The notes under the pieces: generated by a model
Database searches by the model: none
What the model was told of the DNA's origin: nothing
The model's input: only the letters and a program-made list of their open reading frames with translations
Part shown: piece by piece, positions 38,180 through 49,019 of the stretch
How the letters are laid out: each line of letters begins with the position of its first letter
Position numbering within the stretch: position 1 is the first letter of the stretch
Source: Bacillus sp. N13C7
GTDB taxonomy: Bacteria > Bacillota > Bacilli > Bacillales > Bacillaceae
Direction: 5' to 3'
Assembly: GCF_026790065.1 (NCBI RefSeq)
Contig: NZ_JALAMO010000006.1
Location: 206,824 to 270,823, forward strand
DNA: 64,000 bases
Program-made: the position numbers and the translations under genes

Positions 38180-39025
38180 GTGAATGGGTCCTTCACAGTG
38201 AAAAAGGTACTGAATAATAACGTATTAATTGCTTCTCATCATAAATACAGCGAAGTCGTTTTAATCGGAAAAGGTATTGGTTTCGGAAAAAAACAAGATG
38301 ATGTCATTGAAGATAAAGGCTACGATAAAATGTTCATTTTAAAGGACGAGAAGGAACAAAAGCAGTTTAAAAAGCTCCTTGACTATGTTGATGAAAAGCT
38401 CGTTGATATTTCAAACGATGTCATTTATCACATCAGCAATAGGACTAACCACTCATTAAATGAACATATTCACATTGCGCTGACAGACCATATCGCATTT
38501 GCGATTAAAAGACAGCAGCAGGGCTTTGATATGAAAAATCCATTTTTAATGGAGACTCAGTCACTATATCCTGACGAATACCAAATTGCTAAAGAAGTCA
38601 TAGATATAATCAATGAAAAAGCGGGAATCTGCTTACCGGAAGGAGAAATCGGCTTTATCGCCCTGCATATCCATTCAGCCCTGACAAACCGTCCGTTGTC
38701 CGAAGTCAATCAGCACTCGCAGCTGATGGCGCAGCTTGTTGAGGTGATTGAAGACTCGTTTCAAATGAAAGTAAACAAGGAAAGTGTCAACTATTTGCGG
38801 CTGATCCGGCATATCAGATTTACAATAGAAAGAATTAAAAAAGAAGAACCGACTAAAGAACCAGAAAAATTAATGTTGTTATTGAAAAATGAATATCCGC
38901 TATGCTACAATACAGCTTGGAAATTGATTAAAATCTTGCAGCAAACATTGAAGAAACCAGTTCATGAGGCGGAAGCGGTTTATCTGACGCTTCATCTGTA
39001 CCGATTAACCAATAAAATTTCATAA
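38180..39025 (+). CDS. glcT: Transcription antiterminator GlcT
   Basis: 281 residues of the BglG/SacY family. N-terminal RNA-binding CAT domain (FTVKKVLNNNVLIA), then two PTS regulation domains with the expected histidines (NEHIHIALTDH, ALHIHSAL, RLIRHIRFT, YLTLHLYRL). Without glucose it is held inactive by phosphorylation through PtsG; with glucose it binds the RAT sequence before ptsG and prevents termination. GTG start with AAAGGAG. Confidence 0.95.
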   Translation: MNGSFTVKKVLNNNVLIASHHKYSEVVLIGKGIGFGKKQDDVIEDKGYDKMFILKDEKEQKQFKKLLDYVDEKLVDISNDVIYHISNRTNHSLNEHIHIALTDHIAFAIKRQQQGFDMKNPFLMETQSLYPDEYQIAKEVIDIINEKAGICLPEGEIGFIALHIHSALTNRPLSEVNQHSQLMAQLVEVIEDSFQMKVNKESVNYLRLIRHIRFTIERIKKEEPTKEPEKLMLLLKNEYPLCYNTAWKLIKILQQTLKKPVHEAEAVYLTLHLYRLTNKIS

Positions 39026-39041
39026 ATTCAGTTTAACCTTA

Positions 39042-39141
39042 TAACGTGTTACTGATCCGATCAGGCATGAGTGATTGAGGGGAAAAAACGGGAAGTTCAT
39101 TCTCGTTCTTTTGTGCACCCAATTTTGCTCATGCCCTTTTT
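39042..39141 (+). promoter_or_regulatory. GlcT-controlled RAT and terminator before ptsG
   Basis: The RNA antiterminator region (about 39042-39078) overlaps the 5' arm of a long terminator: GGCATGAG...ATTG at 39064-39077 pairs with CAAT...GCTCATGCC at 39120-39135, then CTTTTTG. This is the known arrangement for glucose induction of ptsG by GlcT. Confidence 0.85.
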
Positions 39142-39254
39142 GTTGTGTAAAAGGGCAAATGTAAACGGTTAAACTGGAAGACTTACGCCTGTGAATTCGT
39201 TGTCATGATTTTTAGCTGTAAGGTCAGACTAGTAAAAAGAGGAGGTCAATTCTT

Positions 39255-41354
39255 ATGTTTAAAGCATTATTCGGCGTTCTTCAAAAAATTGGGCGTGCGC
39301 TTATGCTTCCAGTTGCAATCCTGCCGGCTGCGGGTATTTTGCTTGCGATCGGAAATGCGATGCAAAATAAGGACATGATTCAAGTCCTTCATTTCTTGAG
39401 CAATGACAATGTACAGCTCGTAGCAGGTGTTATGGAAAGCGCTGGGCAAATTGTTTTCGATAACCTTCCGCTTCTTTTCGCAGTGGGTGTAGCCATCGGG
39501 CTTGCCAACGGTGATGGAGTTGCAGGGATTGCAGCGATTATCGGTTATCTGGTGATGAACGTATCCATGAGTGCGGTTCTTCTTGCAAACGGAACCATTC
39601 CTTCTGATTCAATTGAAAGAGCCAAGTTCTTCACGGAAAACCATCCTGCATATGTAAACATGCTGGGGATACCTACATTGGCGACAGGCGTGTTCGGCGG
39701 TATTATCGTCGGTGTATTAGCTGCATTATTGTTCAACAAATTTTACACAATTGAACTGCCGCAATATCTTGGTTTCTTTGCGGGTAAACGTTTCGTTCCG
39801 ATTGTGACGTCAATTTCTGCACTGATTCTGGGTCTTATTATGTTAGTGATCTGGCCTCCGATCCAGCATGGATTGAATGCCTTTTCAACAGGATTAGTGG
39901 AAGCGAATCCAACCCTTGCTGCATTCATCTTCGGGGTGATTGAACGTTCGCTTATTCCATTCGGTTTGCATCACATTTTCTATTCTCCGTTCTGGTATGA
40001 ATTCTTCAGCTACAAGAGTGCAGCAGGAGAAATCATCCGCGGGGATCAGCGTATCTTTATGGCGCAGATTAAAGACGGCGTACAGTTAACAGCAGGTACG
40101 TTCATGACTGGTAAATATCCATTTATGATGTTTGGTCTGCCTGCTGCGGCGCTTGCGATTTATCATGAAGCAAAACCGCAAAACAAAAAACTCGTTGCAG
40201 GTATTATGGGTTCAGCGGCCTTGACATCCTTCTTAACAGGGATCACAGAGCCATTGGAATTCTCATTCTTATTCGTTGCCCCTGTCCTGTTTGCGATTCA
40301 CTGTGTATTCGCGGGACTTTCATTCATGGTCATGCAGCTGTTGAATGTGAAGATTGGTATGACATTCTCCGGCGGTTTAATTGACTACTTCCTATTCGGC
40401 ATTTTGCCGAACCGGACGGCATGGTGGCTTGTCATCCCTGTCGGCTTAGGACTTGCGCTCATTTACTACTTCGGATTCCGATTTGCCATCCGCAAATTTA
40501 ATCTGAAAACACCGGGACGCGAGGATGCTGCGGAAGAAACAGCAGCAGCTGGGAAAACAGGTGAAGCGGGAGATCTTCCTTATGAGATCCTGCAGGCAAT
40601 GGGTGACCAGGAAAACATCAAACACCTTGATGCTTGTATCACTCGTCTGCGTGTGACTGTAAACGATCAGAAAAAGGTTGATAAAGACCGTCTGAAACAG
40701 CTTGGTGCTTCCGGGGTGCTGGAAGTCGGCAACAACATTCAGGCTATTTTCGGACCGCGTTCTGACGGTTTGAAAACACAAATGCAGGACATTATTGCGG
40801 GCCGCAAGCCTAGACCTGAACCGAAAACATCTGCTCAAGAAGAAGTAGGACAGCAGGTTGAAGAAGTGATTGCAGAACCGCTGCAAAATGAAATCGGCGA
40901 GGAAGTTTTCGTTTCTCCGATTGCCGGGGAAATTCACCCGATTACTGATGTTCCTGACCAAGTCTTCTCAGGAAAAATGATGGGTGACGGTTTTGCGATT
41001 CTTCCTTCTGAAGGAATTGTCGTATCACCGGTGCGAGGAAAAATTCTAAATGTATTCCCGACGAAACATGCGATCGGCTTGCAATCTGACGGCGGAAGAG
41101 AAATTTTGATCCACTTTGGTATTGATACTGTCAGCCTGAAGGGCGAAGGATTTACGTCTTTCGTATCAGAGGGAGACCGCGTTGAGCCTGGACAAAAACT
41201 TCTTGAAGTTGATCTGGACGCAGTCAAACCGAATGTACCATCTCTCATGACACCGATTGTATTTACGAACCTTGCTGAAGGAGAAACAGTCAGCATTAAA
41301 GCAAGCGGCTCAGTCAACAGAGAACAAGAAGATATTGTGAAGATTGAAAAATAA
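39255..41354 (+). CDS. ptsG: Glucose-specific PTS permease EIICBA
   Basis: 699 residues with the domain order C-B-A. Membrane domain IIC covers about residues 1-410 ([12 protein letters not shown] signature). Domain IIB has phospho-Cys461 in [10 protein letters not shown], and domain IIA has phospho-His620 in [10 protein letters not shown]. It takes up and phosphorylates glucose and also controls GlcT. ATG start with AGAGGAGG. Followed by ptsH after about 100 bp with its own promoter. Confidence 0.97.
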   Translation: MFKALFGVLQKIGRALMLPVAILPAAGILLAIGNAMQNKDMIQVLHFLSNDNVQLVAGVMESAGQIVFDNLPLLFAVGVAIGLANGDGVAGIAAIIGYLVMNVSMSAVLLANGTIPSDSIERAKFFTENHPAYVNMLGIPTLATGVFGGIIVGVLAALLFNKFYTIELPQYLGFFAGKRFVPIVTSISALILGLIMLVIWPPIQHGLNAFSTGLVEANPTLAAFIFGVIERSLIPFGLHHIFYSPFWYEFFSYKSAAGEIIRGDQRIFMAQIKDGVQLTAGTFMTGKYPFMMFGLPAAALAIYHEAKPQNKKLVAGIMGSAALTSFLTGITEPLEFSFLFVAPVLFAIHCVFAGLSFMVMQLLNVKIGMTFSGGLIDYFLFGILPNRTAWWLVIPVGLGLALIYYFGFRFAIRKFNLKTPGREDAAEETAAAGKTGEAGDLPYEILQAMGDQENIKHLDACITRLRVTVNDQKKVDKDRLKQLGASGVLEVGNNIQAIFGPRSDGLKTQMQDIIAGRKPRPEPKTSAQEEVGQQVEEVIAEPLQNEIGEEVFVSPIAGEIHPITDVPDQVFSGKMMGDGFAILPSEGIVVSPVRGKILNVFPTKHAIGLQSDGGREILIHFGIDTVSLKGEGFTSFVSEGDRVEPGQKLLEVDLDAVKPNVPSLMTPIVFTNLAEGETVSIKASGSVNREQEDIVKIEK

Positions 41355-41365
41355 GGTGTTAGTAC

Positions 41366-41406
41366 GCTGTGCTTGTCAGATGACAAGTACGGCTGTATGA
41401 TATAAT
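41366..41406 (+). promoter_or_regulatory. Hairpin and promoter before ptsH
   Basis: GCTTGTCA and TGACAAGT form a hairpin, followed by a good TATAAT at 41401. A -35 at the usual distance is not obvious. In B. subtilis ptsHI has its own constitutive promoter in addition to read-through from ptsG. Confidence 0.5.
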
Positions 41407-41450
41407 ATTGTGAAGTAATAAAGCTTTAAGTTAAAAGGAGAATGATAAAA

Positions 41451-41717
41451 ATGGCACAAAAAACATTTAAAGTAACTGCAGATTCTGGAATCCACGCTCG
41501 TCCTGCGACAGTTCTAGTACAAACTGCAAGCAAATACGACGCTGACGTTAATTTAGAATATAACGGCAAAACAGTTAACCTTAAATCTATCATGGGCGTT
41601 ATGTCTCTAGGTATCGCTAAAGGTGCTGAGATCACAATCTCTGCTACTGGCGCTGACGAAAACGATGCTCTTAACGCTTTAGAAGAAACAATGAAAAGCG
41701 AAGGACTCGGCGAGTAA
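41451..41717 (+). CDS. ptsH: Phosphocarrier protein HPr
   Basis: 88 residues. His15 ([10 protein letters not shown]) takes phosphate from enzyme I; Ser46 ([10 protein letters not shown]) is the HPr kinase site used in carbon catabolite repression with CcpA. Start ATG with AAAGGAGAATG upstream. Codon use is strongly biased, as for a very highly expressed gene. Its stop overlaps the ptsI ATG by one base. Confidence 0.98.
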   Translation: MAQKTFKVTADSGIHARPATVLVQTASKYDADVNLEYNGKTVNLKSIMGVMSLGIAKGAEITISATGADENDALNALEETMKSEGLGE

Positions 41718-43429
41718 TGCAAGAATTAAAAGGGATTGGTGCTTCAGCCGGCATCGCGATTGCAAAAGCGTACCGGCTTGAAGAGCCAGATTTAACGGTT
41801 GAAAAGAAAAACATCTCTGATTCTGAAGCGGAAGTAAGCCGTTTTGATGAAGCGATTGCACGTTCAAAAGAAGAGCTCGAAAAAATCAAAGAGCACGCTT
41901 TGAAAGAACTGGGTCAGGATAAAGCTGATATTTTTTCTGCTCACCTTTTAGTTCTCAGTGACCCTGAGCTTCTGAACCCTGTGAAAGAAAAAATCAGCAC
42001 TGATTCAGTGAATGCTGAATTCGCTTTAAAAGAAACGTCTTCTATGTTCGTTACCATGTTTGAATCAATGGACAACGAATATATGAAAGAGCGTGCGGCA
42101 GATATCCGCGACGTAACAAAACGCGTAACCGGCCACCTGCTTGGCGTTGAAATTCCAAACCCAAGCATGATTTCAGAAGAGGTTATTATTGTAGCTGAAG
42201 ACTTAACACCGTCTGACACAGCTCAATTAAACCGTGAGTTCGTAAAAGGATTCACAACTGATATCGGCGGACGCACTTCTCACTCTGCCATCATGGCGCG
42301 TTCTCTTGAGATTCCTGCAGTTGTCGGAACGAAAGCGGCTACAGGCACGATCCAAAACGGCGTGACTGTTATCGTTGACGGCATCAATGGCGATGTCATT
42401 ATTGACCCATCTGCGGAAACTGTAAAAGAGTATGAAGAAAAACATAATGCTTATTTGGCCCAAAAAGCTGAGTGGGCGAAGCTAGTCAATGAACCGACTG
42501 TCTCAAAAGACGGACATCATGTAGAGCTTGCAGCGAACATCGGTACTCCTGATGATGTGAAAGGCGTTCTTGAAAACGGCGGAGAAGCAGTTGGCCTTTA
42601 CCGTACAGAATTCCTTTACATGGGAAGAGATCAGCTGCCTACAGAAGATGAGCAGTTTGATGCTTATAAAACGGTTCTTGAGCGTATGGAAGGAAAATCA
42701 GTTGTCGTGCGGACACTTGATATCGGCGGAGACAAAGAGCTTCCTTACCTACAGCTTCCTAAAGAAATGAACCCGTTCTTGGGATACAGAGCGATTCGTC
42801 TTTGCCTTGAAGAGCAAGAAATCTTCAGAACACAGCTTCGCGCGCTGCTTCGTGCAAGTACATACGGAAACTTGAAAATCATGTTCCCTATGATTGCGAC
42901 AGTTAACGAATTCAAAGAAGCAAAAGCGATCCTTCTTGAAGAGAAAGAAAAGCTTGTAAAAGCGGGACAGGCTGTATCTGACGATATTGAAGTCGGTATG
43001 ATGGTTGAAATTCCGTCAACTGCAGTCATCGCTGATCAGTTTGCTAAAGAAGTTGATTTCTTCAGTATTGGAACAAACGATTTGATCCAATACACAATGG
43101 CAGCTGACCGTATGAATGAACGTGTATCTTACCTGTATCAGCCATACAATCCGGCGATCCTTCGCCTAATTACACTTGTAATTGAAGCGGCACATAAAGA
43201 AGGTAAATGGGTTGGCATGTGCGGAGAAATGGCAGGAGACGAGATTGCGATTCCGATCCTTCTCGGCCTAGGCTTAGATGAGTTCTCAATGAGCGCAACG
43301 TCTATCCTTCCGGCAAGAACACAAATCAGCAAATTGTCTAAACAAGAAGCTGAGTCATTCAAAGAGAAAATCTTATCTATGAGCACGACAGAAGAAGTTG
43401 TCGCGTTCGTAAAAGAAACATTCAAGTAA
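41717..43429 (+). CDS. ptsI: PTS enzyme I
   Basis: 570 residues. It transfers phosphate from phosphoenolpyruvate to HPr. Phospho-His189 lies in [17 protein letters not shown] and the PEP-binding motif in [18 protein letters not shown] with the following Cys ([10 protein letters not shown]). Coupled to ptsH by a TAATG overlap. Full family length. Confidence 0.98.
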   Translation: MQELKGIGASAGIAIAKAYRLEEPDLTVEKKNISDSEAEVSRFDEAIARSKEELEKIKEHALKELGQDKADIFSAHLLVLSDPELLNPVKEKISTDSVNAEFALKETSSMFVTMFESMDNEYMKERAADIRDVTKRVTGHLLGVEIPNPSMISEEVIIVAEDLTPSDTAQLNREFVKGFTTDIGGRTSHSAIMARSLEIPAVVGTKAATGTIQNGVTVIVDGINGDVIIDPSAETVKEYEEKHNAYLAQKAEWAKLVNEPTVSKDGHHVELAANIGTPDDVKGVLENGGEAVGLYRTEFLYMGRDQLPTEDEQFDAYKTVLERMEGKSVVVRTLDIGGDKELPYLQLPKEMNPFLGYRAIRLCLEEQEIFRTQLRALLRASTYGNLKIMFPMIATVNEFKEAKAILLEEKEKLVKAGQAVSDDIEVGMMVEIPSTAVIADQFAKEVDFFSIGTNDLIQYTMAADRMNERVSYLYQPYNPAILRLITLVIEAAHKEGKWVGMCGEMAGDEIAIPILLGLGLDEFSMSATSILPARTQISKLSKQEAESFKEKILSMSTTEEVVAFVKETFK

Positions 43430-43434
43430 TATAC

Positions 43435-43470
43435 AAAAACCAGACGGCCTCCGGCCTGTCTGGTTTTTTT
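43435..43470 (+). terminator. Terminator of the pts operon
   Basis: AACCAGAC and GTCTGGTT with GGCC inner pairs, then seven T residues. Confidence 0.9.
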
Positions 43471-43499
43471 CATAAGTAAGGGTATAGAAGGGCACAATA
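43469..43499 (+). promoter_or_regulatory. Candidate SigG promoter of splAB
   Basis: TCATA, an 18-bp spacer and CACAATA fit the forespore sigma G pattern loosely. splAB is known to be transcribed by EsigG in B. subtilis. Confidence 0.45.
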
Positions 43500-43519
43500 A
43501 CATGGCTAGGAGGGATAGT

Positions 43520-43759
43520 ATGTCAAACCAATTTAACGCAGGAGATACAGTTTACGTTATTTACAGAAATCCGCACGCCGCCAATGTTGCCCACATAAAG
43601 GAAGCTGAAATTGTGCACCATCCATACCATGAAGGTGAGCTTTCCCTGTTTATTTATGAAACCTATCATCCGTTTGCTGAGGACGATGCTGTGTTTGCAA
43701 GCTATGAAGAAGCCAAATCACTCTACAAAGAACTATTTGATATTGATCCGTATGAGTAA
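43520..43759 (+). CDS. splA: Transcriptional regulator SplA of spore photoproduct lyase
   Basis: 79 residues, a small TRAP-like beta protein (NAGDTVYVIYRNPHAANVA) that lowers expression of the spl operon. Start ATG with GGAGGGA seven bases upstream; the six codons further upstream have no site. splB follows after about 75 bp. Confidence 0.94.
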   Translation: MSNQFNAGDTVYVIYRNPHAANVAHIKEAEIVHHPYHEGELSLFIYETYHPFAEDDAVFASYEEAKSLYKELFDIDPYE

Positions 43760-43836
43760 CAAGGAAATCATTACAACTCATATCCTTTCCGTCTTATGTG
43801 AAAAGTAACGGTAGTAAAGGAAAAGGATGTGGCATT

Positions 43837-44865
43837 ATGCAGAACCCATTTGTTCCGCAGCTTGTGTATATTGAACCGAGAGCGCTGGAATATCCGCTGG
43901 CCCAGGAATTACATGATAAATTTGAGAAAATGGGCATTGAAATCAGAGAAACGACATCCCACAATCAGGTGCGTAATATTCCCGGAAAAAACCACCTTCA
44001 GCAATATCGCAATGCGAAGTCAACCTTAGTCATCGGAGTCAGGAAAACATTAAAATTTGATTCTTCCAAACCTTCGGCTGAATATGCCATACCGTTTGCA
44101 ACAGGCTGCATGGGGCATTGCCATTACTGCTATCTGCAAACAACGATGGGGTCAAAGCCGTATATCAGAACTTATGTAAACGTCGAAGAGATTTTGGATC
44201 AGGCAGATAAGTATATGAAGGAGCGCGCACCAGAGTTCACCAGGTTTGAGGCTTCATGTACGTCAGACATTGTAGGAATCGATCATCTCACACACACGCT
44301 GAAGCGCGCCATTGAACATTTTGGACAAAGCGAGCTCGGAAAGCTCAGGTTTGTAACGAAATTCCATCATGTCGATCACCTATTAGATGCAAAGCATAAC
44401 GGGAAAACGAGATTCAGATTCAGTATTAATGCTGACTATGTGATTAAAAACTTTGAGCCGGGAACCTCACCTCTTGATAAGCGGATAGAAGCGGCCGTAA
44501 AGGTTGCAAAAGCAGGGTATCCGCTAGGCTTTATTGTTGCACCGATTTATATTCATGAAGGCTGGGAAGAAGGGTACAGACATTTGTTTGAAAAACTTGA
44601 TGCCGCTTTGCCGGAGGATGTCAGGCATGATATTACGTTTGAATTAATTCAGCACCGTTTTACAAAACCGGCCAAACGGGTTATCGAGAAGAATTATCCG
44701 AAGACAAAGCTTGAGCTAGATGAAGAAAAACGGCGTTATAAATGGGGCCGTTACGGAATCGGTAAGTACATTTATCAGAAAGATGAAGAGCACGCACTGC
44801 GGGAAGCGCTTGAATCCTATATCGATACCTACTTCCCTAATGCGAAAATCGAATATTTCACTTAA
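43837..44865 (+). CDS. splB: Spore photoproduct lyase
   Basis: 342 residues. A radical SAM enzyme that reverses the UV lesion 5-thyminyl-5,6-dihydrothymine during spore germination. The cluster cysteines are 91, 95 and 98 (CMGHCHYC) and the catalytic Cys141 lies in FEASCTSDI. All four are present. The ATG at residue MQNPFVPQ has GGATGTGG upstream and gives the known length. Second gene of the forespore splAB operon; its terminator is shared with ykwB. Confidence 0.97.
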   Translation: MQNPFVPQLVYIEPRALEYPLAQELHDKFEKMGIEIRETTSHNQVRNIPGKNHLQQYRNAKSTLVIGVRKTLKFDSSKPSAEYAIPFATGCMGHCHYCYLQTTMGSKPYIRTYVNVEEILDQADKYMKERAPEFTRFEASCTSDIVGIDHLTHTLKRAIEHFGQSELGKLRFVTKFHHVDHLLDAKHNGKTRFRFSINADYVIKNFEPGTSPLDKRIEAAVKVAKAGYPLGFIVAPIYIHEGWEEGYRHLFEKLDAALPEDVRHDITFELIQHRFTKPAKRVIEKNYPKTKLELDEEKRRYKWGRYGIGKYIYQKDEEHALREALESYIDTYFPNAKIEYFT

Positions 44866-45560
44866 AAGGGCTGTTTTGATGAACAGCTCGTTTTTTTATA
44901 AAAAGGATTTTTCCATTCCATTAAAACACCGAAATTCAATGATTCTTCATCCTCTAAATAATTGCTGACTACTCGAATCGGAGAACGGCCGCAGTGCAGG
45001 AGAAAGGACAGCACAGGGTCTTTTTTTCTGCCCTCTATTACATCTTCAACGTATTGTACAGCGCTGATCTCACCTGCGCATTTATGATAAAAAGGAATGC
45101 GCCCGCCGCCGAGAAGACGCTCCAGCCGTTTGTCAACAGTCAGCTCATACATCGTGTTCATCAGCCATTTTCCAATTCCAAGCTTTCGATACTGAGGAGA
45201 AACTGAAATATCCACTACATATAAAGTATTCCCATGAGGATCATGATTTTTAATAGATCCGTTGTCTGTCGCCTGCGCCCATGTATGGTCAGGTGACTCA
45301 GGCTCAAAATGTACGATAAGAGCAGTCATAGAACCGACAATTTTGCCATTGATCAGCGCACACAAAGCGCCTTCCGGAAAGGTTTTGATATGGCTGTCAA
45401 GCTGTTCCCCTGACCACAGCAATTCCTGAGGAAACGGAGGGGGGAAACATTCTCTTTGAAGTGACATCAGCCCCTTTATGTCAGTCTCTGAATAGTTACG
45501 GATGGTCAGAACCTCAAATTTTCTGCCGTTGTGCACGTACATTTGTTTTAGTATGATCAT
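44862..45560 (-). CDS. ykwB: GNAT-family acetyltransferase YkwB
   Basis: About 232 residues. The acetyl-CoA binding motif A is visible as VDISVSPQYRKLGIGKWLM, with IVGSMTALIV before it. The substrate is unknown. The start is one of a GTG-ATG pair placed close to AAGGAGGGG; I used the ATG, and an ATG five codons later is also possible. Divergent from mcpC. Confidence 0.85.
   Translation of the reverse strand: MIILKQMYVHNGRKFEVLTIRNYSETDIKGLMSLQRECFPPPFPQELLWSGEQLDSHIKTFPEGALCALINGKIVGSMTALIVHFEPESPDHTWAQATDNGSIKNHDPHGNTLYVVDISVSPQYRKLGIGKWLMNTMYELTVDKRLERLLGGGRIPFYHKCAGEISAVQYVEDVIEGRKKDPVLSFLLHCGRSPIRVVSNYLEDEESLNFGVLMEWKNPFYKKTSCSSKQPF
44866..44898. terminator. Bidirectional terminator, splB / ykwB
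   Basis: GGGCTGTT and AACAGCTC arms with a T-run on the plus strand and A/T-rich flank on the minus strand; it overlaps the ykwB 3' end. Confidence 0.8.
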
Positions 45561-45670
45561 CACCCCTCCTTGTGTTGTCGTTCCATGATAATGAGGATTG
45601 AATTTTCAGTAAATATATTCCGGTGTTCATATAATTTATTACTTCATTATTCATTTTTAAAACAAAAGGA

Positions 45671-45677
45671 CCGATAT
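45671..45677 (+). promoter_or_regulatory. SigD-type -10 box of mcpC
   Basis: CCGATAT matches the motility -10 consensus. The expected CTAAA is not found 15-16 bp upstream, so the -35 half is weak. mcpC is a SigD-dependent gene in B. subtilis. Confidence 0.6.
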
Positions 45678-45698
45678 AAAAATTAGGAGGGGATTGGT

Positions 45699-47666
45699 TT
45701 GTTTAAAAAACTTCACATGAAGATTGCTGTTTTTGTTTCGATTATGTTAATCGTCACAGTTGTTCTTTTAATGCTGTCTTCTTATCTGACGCTAAAACCG
45801 CTGATTACAGAGGATGGGAAAAATACAACTCAAAACGTGACGCAGTCACTTGAACAAAATATTGAATTGCAATTAAAGAGTTATGCTATTTCGTTATCAA
45901 GATTGGCTAATGGGGAATTAACTCATACATTTGTAACAAAACCAAGTAAAGAAGCTTCTCAGCTGTTTAACGATGACATTAAACAAATCAAAGATAACGA
46001 TGATTATGTTGCGTTGGCTTACATAGGCACCGCGAAAAAAGAAATGTTTACATATCCGAAAGCCGATTTTGCTGATGATTATGATCCGACCTCAAGATCG
46101 TGGTATAAGCTTGCAGCTCAAACCCCTGATCAAGTTGTTTGGACAGAGCCCTATAAAGATGTCGTGACGGGAGATATGATTGTGACTGCATCGAAAGCGA
46201 TCCTTGACGGGCAAAAAGTGATAGGGGTTGCCAGCTACGATTTGAAGCTCTCTGCTATCCAGAGCATGGTCAATAAGCAACAGGTGCCTTACAATGGATT
46301 TGCCTTTTTAGCTGATGCAAGCGGCAATCTTTTGGCCCATCCGTCAAACCAAGGAAAAAATATATCAAAGGATCAAACACTGCAAACCATTGCATCTGAG
46401 AAAAAAGGGATACAGGATGTGGATGGGAAAATGGTTGTGTACCAAACGATTGGGGAAACGGGATGGAAAGTCGGCACACAATTTGATACCGATCAATTAA
46501 TGTGGATTTCAGATAAAATGAATCGGGCGAATCTTTGGATATCATTGATTGCGCTTATCATCACAATTATTCTCAGCTACTTCCTGGCCAAAACGATAAC
46601 CGGTCCGATACAGCAGCTGATTGCAAAAACGAAGGCAGTTTCCGCAGGCGATTTAACAGTGCACGCTGAATCAAAATCCAAGGATGAAGTCGGGATTTTA
46701 ACAAATGACTTTAACCAGATGGTTGAAAATATGAGGGAAATGGTTGAACAAGTGAGACTTTCTTCAGGGAAAGTATCTGATACCTCTGAGCAATTAACGG
46801 CTGTCTCTGCGGAAACAAATGAAACAAGCGGACAAATTGCAAAAGCGATTGAAGAAGTAGCTGCAGGGGCATCAGAACAGGCTTCTGAAGTTGAAACCAT
46901 TAACGAAAAATCAGAAAGCCTGTCAACGAAAATCAGACAAATCGCTCAGGAGGCAGGCGGAATGAAAGAACGCTCAAAATCATCTGAGGATGCAAGCTAT
47001 AAAGGACTTGACGCGCTCGGCCAGCTGCTGATGAAGTCAAACGAAGCCAACATGGAAACGAAAAAGGTTGAAACGATGCTGCTGGATTTGGAAAATCAAA
47101 CAAAAAATATTGAAGAAGTCGTTACAGCGATTTCGAATATATCTGATCAGACTAACCTGCTGGCCTTAAATGCCAGCATTGAGGCAGCCAGAGCCGGAGA
47201 AAGCGGACGCGGTTTTGCCGTCGTAGCCGATGAAGTGCGGAAGCTGGCTGAGCAATCAGCCCTTTCTACAAAGCATATCAGCGAGACTGTGAAGCTGATC
47301 CAGCTTGAGACAAAAGAAGCCTCTCACGCAATGGTTGAGGCAAGCAGAATGAATGATGAACAAAACAGTGCCATTCATGAGACAGGAGAGGTATTAAACA
47401 CGATCACTGCGGAAATGCAGTCGCTGGTACAAGGCATTGATCACATTTACGAAGAAATTCAAAGGATGAGTGAAGAACAGCTTGCGATTTCTGAAGCCAT
47501 TCAAAGCATTTCCGCCATATCACAGGAATCGGCAGCTGCAGCAGAAGAAGTGAACGCATCAACTGATGAACAGCTAATCACGCTTGATAAAGTCAAACAC
47601 TCAACGGAAACGTTAAAACATGCAAGCCAAGAGCTTATGAACACAATTGCAAAATTCACATTGTAA
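45699..47666 (+). CDS. mcpC: Methyl-accepting chemotaxis protein McpC
   Basis: 655 residues. Membrane segment 1 (about 7-29), an extracellular double-Cache sensor (about 40-275), membrane segment 2 (about 283-303), HAMP, and a long cytoplasmic signalling coiled coil with the hairpin tip [20 protein letters not shown]. In B. subtilis McpC senses amino acids and PTS sugars. TTG start with AGGAGGGG upstream gives the known length. Confidence 0.95.
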   Translation: MFKKLHMKIAVFVSIMLIVTVVLLMLSSYLTLKPLITEDGKNTTQNVTQSLEQNIELQLKSYAISLSRLANGELTHTFVTKPSKEASQLFNDDIKQIKDNDDYVALAYIGTAKKEMFTYPKADFADDYDPTSRSWYKLAAQTPDQVVWTEPYKDVVTGDMIVTASKAILDGQKVIGVASYDLKLSAIQSMVNKQQVPYNGFAFLADASGNLLAHPSNQGKNISKDQTLQTIASEKKGIQDVDGKMVVYQTIGETGWKVGTQFDTDQLMWISDKMNRANLWISLIALIITIILSYFLAKTITGPIQQLIAKTKAVSAGDLTVHAESKSKDEVGILTNDFNQMVENMREMVEQVRLSSGKVSDTSEQLTAVSAETNETSGQIAKAIEEVAAGASEQASEVETINEKSESLSTKIRQIAQEAGGMKERSKSSEDASYKGLDALGQLLMKSNEANMETKKVETMLLDLENQTKNIEEVVTAISNISDQTNLLALNASIEAARAGESGRGFAVVADEVRKLAEQSALSTKHISETVKLIQLETKEASHAMVEASRMNDEQNSAIHETGEVLNTITAEMQSLVQGIDHIYEEIQRMSEEQLAISEAIQSISAISQESAAAAEEVNASTDEQLITLDKVKHSTETLKHASQELMNTIAKFTL

Positions 47667-47677
47667 TTCAAATACAG

Positions 47678-47713
47678 CCCCAAAACATGATTTGTTTTGG
47701 GGAGTTTTTTATT
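47678..47713 (+). terminator. Terminator of mcpC
   Basis: CCCCAAAACA and TGTTTTGGGG form a perfect stem, then TTTTTT. Confidence 0.9.
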
Positions 47714-47816
47714 TTAAGACTCTACTATATAAAGAATGAATATGGTAGTCTAGAAAATGAAGTGAAAATGATAAATTTTAGCTAAAATCAAAACGAAACA
47801 TCTGGGAGGAATGACC

Positions 47817-48683
47817 TTGAAAAAAACAATTGGTTTTATCGGTCTTGGGGTGATGGGGAAAAGCATGGCATCACATATTCTCAATGACGGCCATCCTGTT
47901 TTGGTGTACACCCGGACAAAAGAAAAAGCAGAAAGCATACTGCAAAAAGGCGCGGTATGGAAAGAAACGGTCAAAGATCTTTCTAAAGAAGCGGACGTTA
48001 TCATTACAATGGTCGGCTATCCCAGTGATGTGGAAGAAGTGTATTTCGGAAGCGGCGGAATTATTGAAAATGCAAAAGAAGGCGCATATCTCATTGATAT
48101 GACGACATCTAAACCTTCGCTTGCGAAGAAGATTGCGGAAGCGGCCAAAGAAAAAGCATTGTTCGCTTTAGATGCCCCTGTTTCCGGCGGAGATATCGGT
48201 GCACAAAACGGAACACTCGCGATAATGGTTGGAGGGGAAAAAGAAGCATTTGAAGCCTGTATGCCGATTTTCTCTTTAATGGGAGAAAACATTCAGTATC
48301 AAGGACCGGCTGGAAGCGGCCAGCACACGAAGATGTGTAATCAAATTGCAATTGCGGCGGGTATGATCGGTGTAGCTGAAGCGATGGCATATGCCCAAAA
48401 ATCAGGCCTGCAGCCGGAAAATGTCCTGAAAAGCATTACAACGGGGGCAGCCGGAAGCTGGTCACTGTCAAATCTCGCTCCCCGTATGCTGCAAGGTGAC
48501 TTCGAGCCAGGTTTTTATGTGAAACATTTTATAAAAGATATGGGAATTGCACTAGAGGAAGCGGAATTAATGGGAGAAGAAATGCCAGGCTTGTCACTTG
48601 CAAAATCTTTATATGACAAGCTCGCTGCACAAGGTGAAGAAAACAGCGGAACCCAAAGTATATATAAGCTTTGGGTGAAATAA
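47817..48683 (+). CDS. ykwC: Beta-hydroxyacid dehydrogenase YkwC
   Basis: 288 residues of the 3-hydroxyisobutyrate dehydrogenase family: NAD(P)-binding FIGLGVMGKSMASH, substrate-binding DAPVSGGDIGAQNG, and catalytic Lys in GQHTKMCNQ. Substrate unknown. I chose TTG (seven bases after GGAGG) over an ATG two codons earlier that abuts the ribosome site. Confidence 0.92.
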   Translation: MKKTIGFIGLGVMGKSMASHILNDGHPVLVYTRTKEKAESILQKGAVWKETVKDLSKEADVIITMVGYPSDVEEVYFGSGGIIENAKEGAYLIDMTTSKPSLAKKIAEAAKEKALFALDAPVSGGDIGAQNGTLAIMVGGEKEAFEACMPIFSLMGENIQYQGPAGSGQHTKMCNQIAIAAGMIGVAEAMAYAQKSGLQPENVLKSITTGAAGSWSLSNLAPRMLQGDFEPGFYVKHFIKDMGIALEEAELMGEEMPGLSLAKSLYDKLAAQGEENSGTQSIYKLWVK

Positions 48684-48715
48684 AAAAGATATCTGAATCA
48701 TACAGTGATCCATTA

Positions 48716-48746
48716 GGCTGTCGAGAAAATCTTGACAGCTTTTCTA
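48716..48746 (+). terminator. Terminator of ykwC
   Basis: GGCTGTC and GACAGC with an A-rich loop, then TTTTCT. A near-copy of this hairpin lies on the other side of the vgb-like gene. Confidence 0.7.
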
Positions 48747-48946
48747 ATTAAAACTTGAGGCATACGGTTTACAATGCTGTTGCCACTGATCTGCATTTAT
48801 TTTATATTCTTGTTTCTTAAAAAATCACCCTTTTCTATACCCATTTTTTCATTTAACAAAATTATTTTACTGTTGCTTTAACTAATACGGAAGGGTGAAA
48901 ATAAGAACATGATTCAATAATACTAACTTGAGAAAGAATCAATAGC

Positions 48947-48975
48947 TTAACATATTCATTCAGTTTCAGTACAAT
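48947..48975 (+). promoter_or_regulatory. Promoter of the vgb-like gene
   Basis: TTAACA, a 17-bp spacer and TACAAT; transcription would start near 48982, about 200 nt upstream of the lyase ATG. Confidence 0.7.
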
Positions 48976-48991
48976 TCTTTCGTTGATCTGA

Positions 48992-49015
48992 ATGCTTATT
49001 TGGTTTGTTTATTGA
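48992..49015 (+). CDS. Candidate leader peptide 1 (MLIWFVY)
   Basis: A seven-codon frame that ends just before the antiterminator arm. It has no clear ribosome site, so translation is doubtful. Confidence 0.25.
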   Translation: MLIWFVY

Positions 49016-49019
49016 TTGA

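Larger units (their letters stand above)
43837..44904 (+). pseudogene. placeholder removed: see splB entry
   Basis: This entry carries no claim: the gene here is intact and is described in the splB entry that follows. Confidence 0.

Noticed and set aside
40446..40961. 171-codon frame antisense to ptsG
   Set aside because: Shadow of a strongly codon-biased gene; no ribosome site or motif.
43837..44904. An extra list entry at the splB position marked pseudogene with confidence 0
   Set aside because: It makes no claim and should be ignored; splB is intact, with all four key cysteines.
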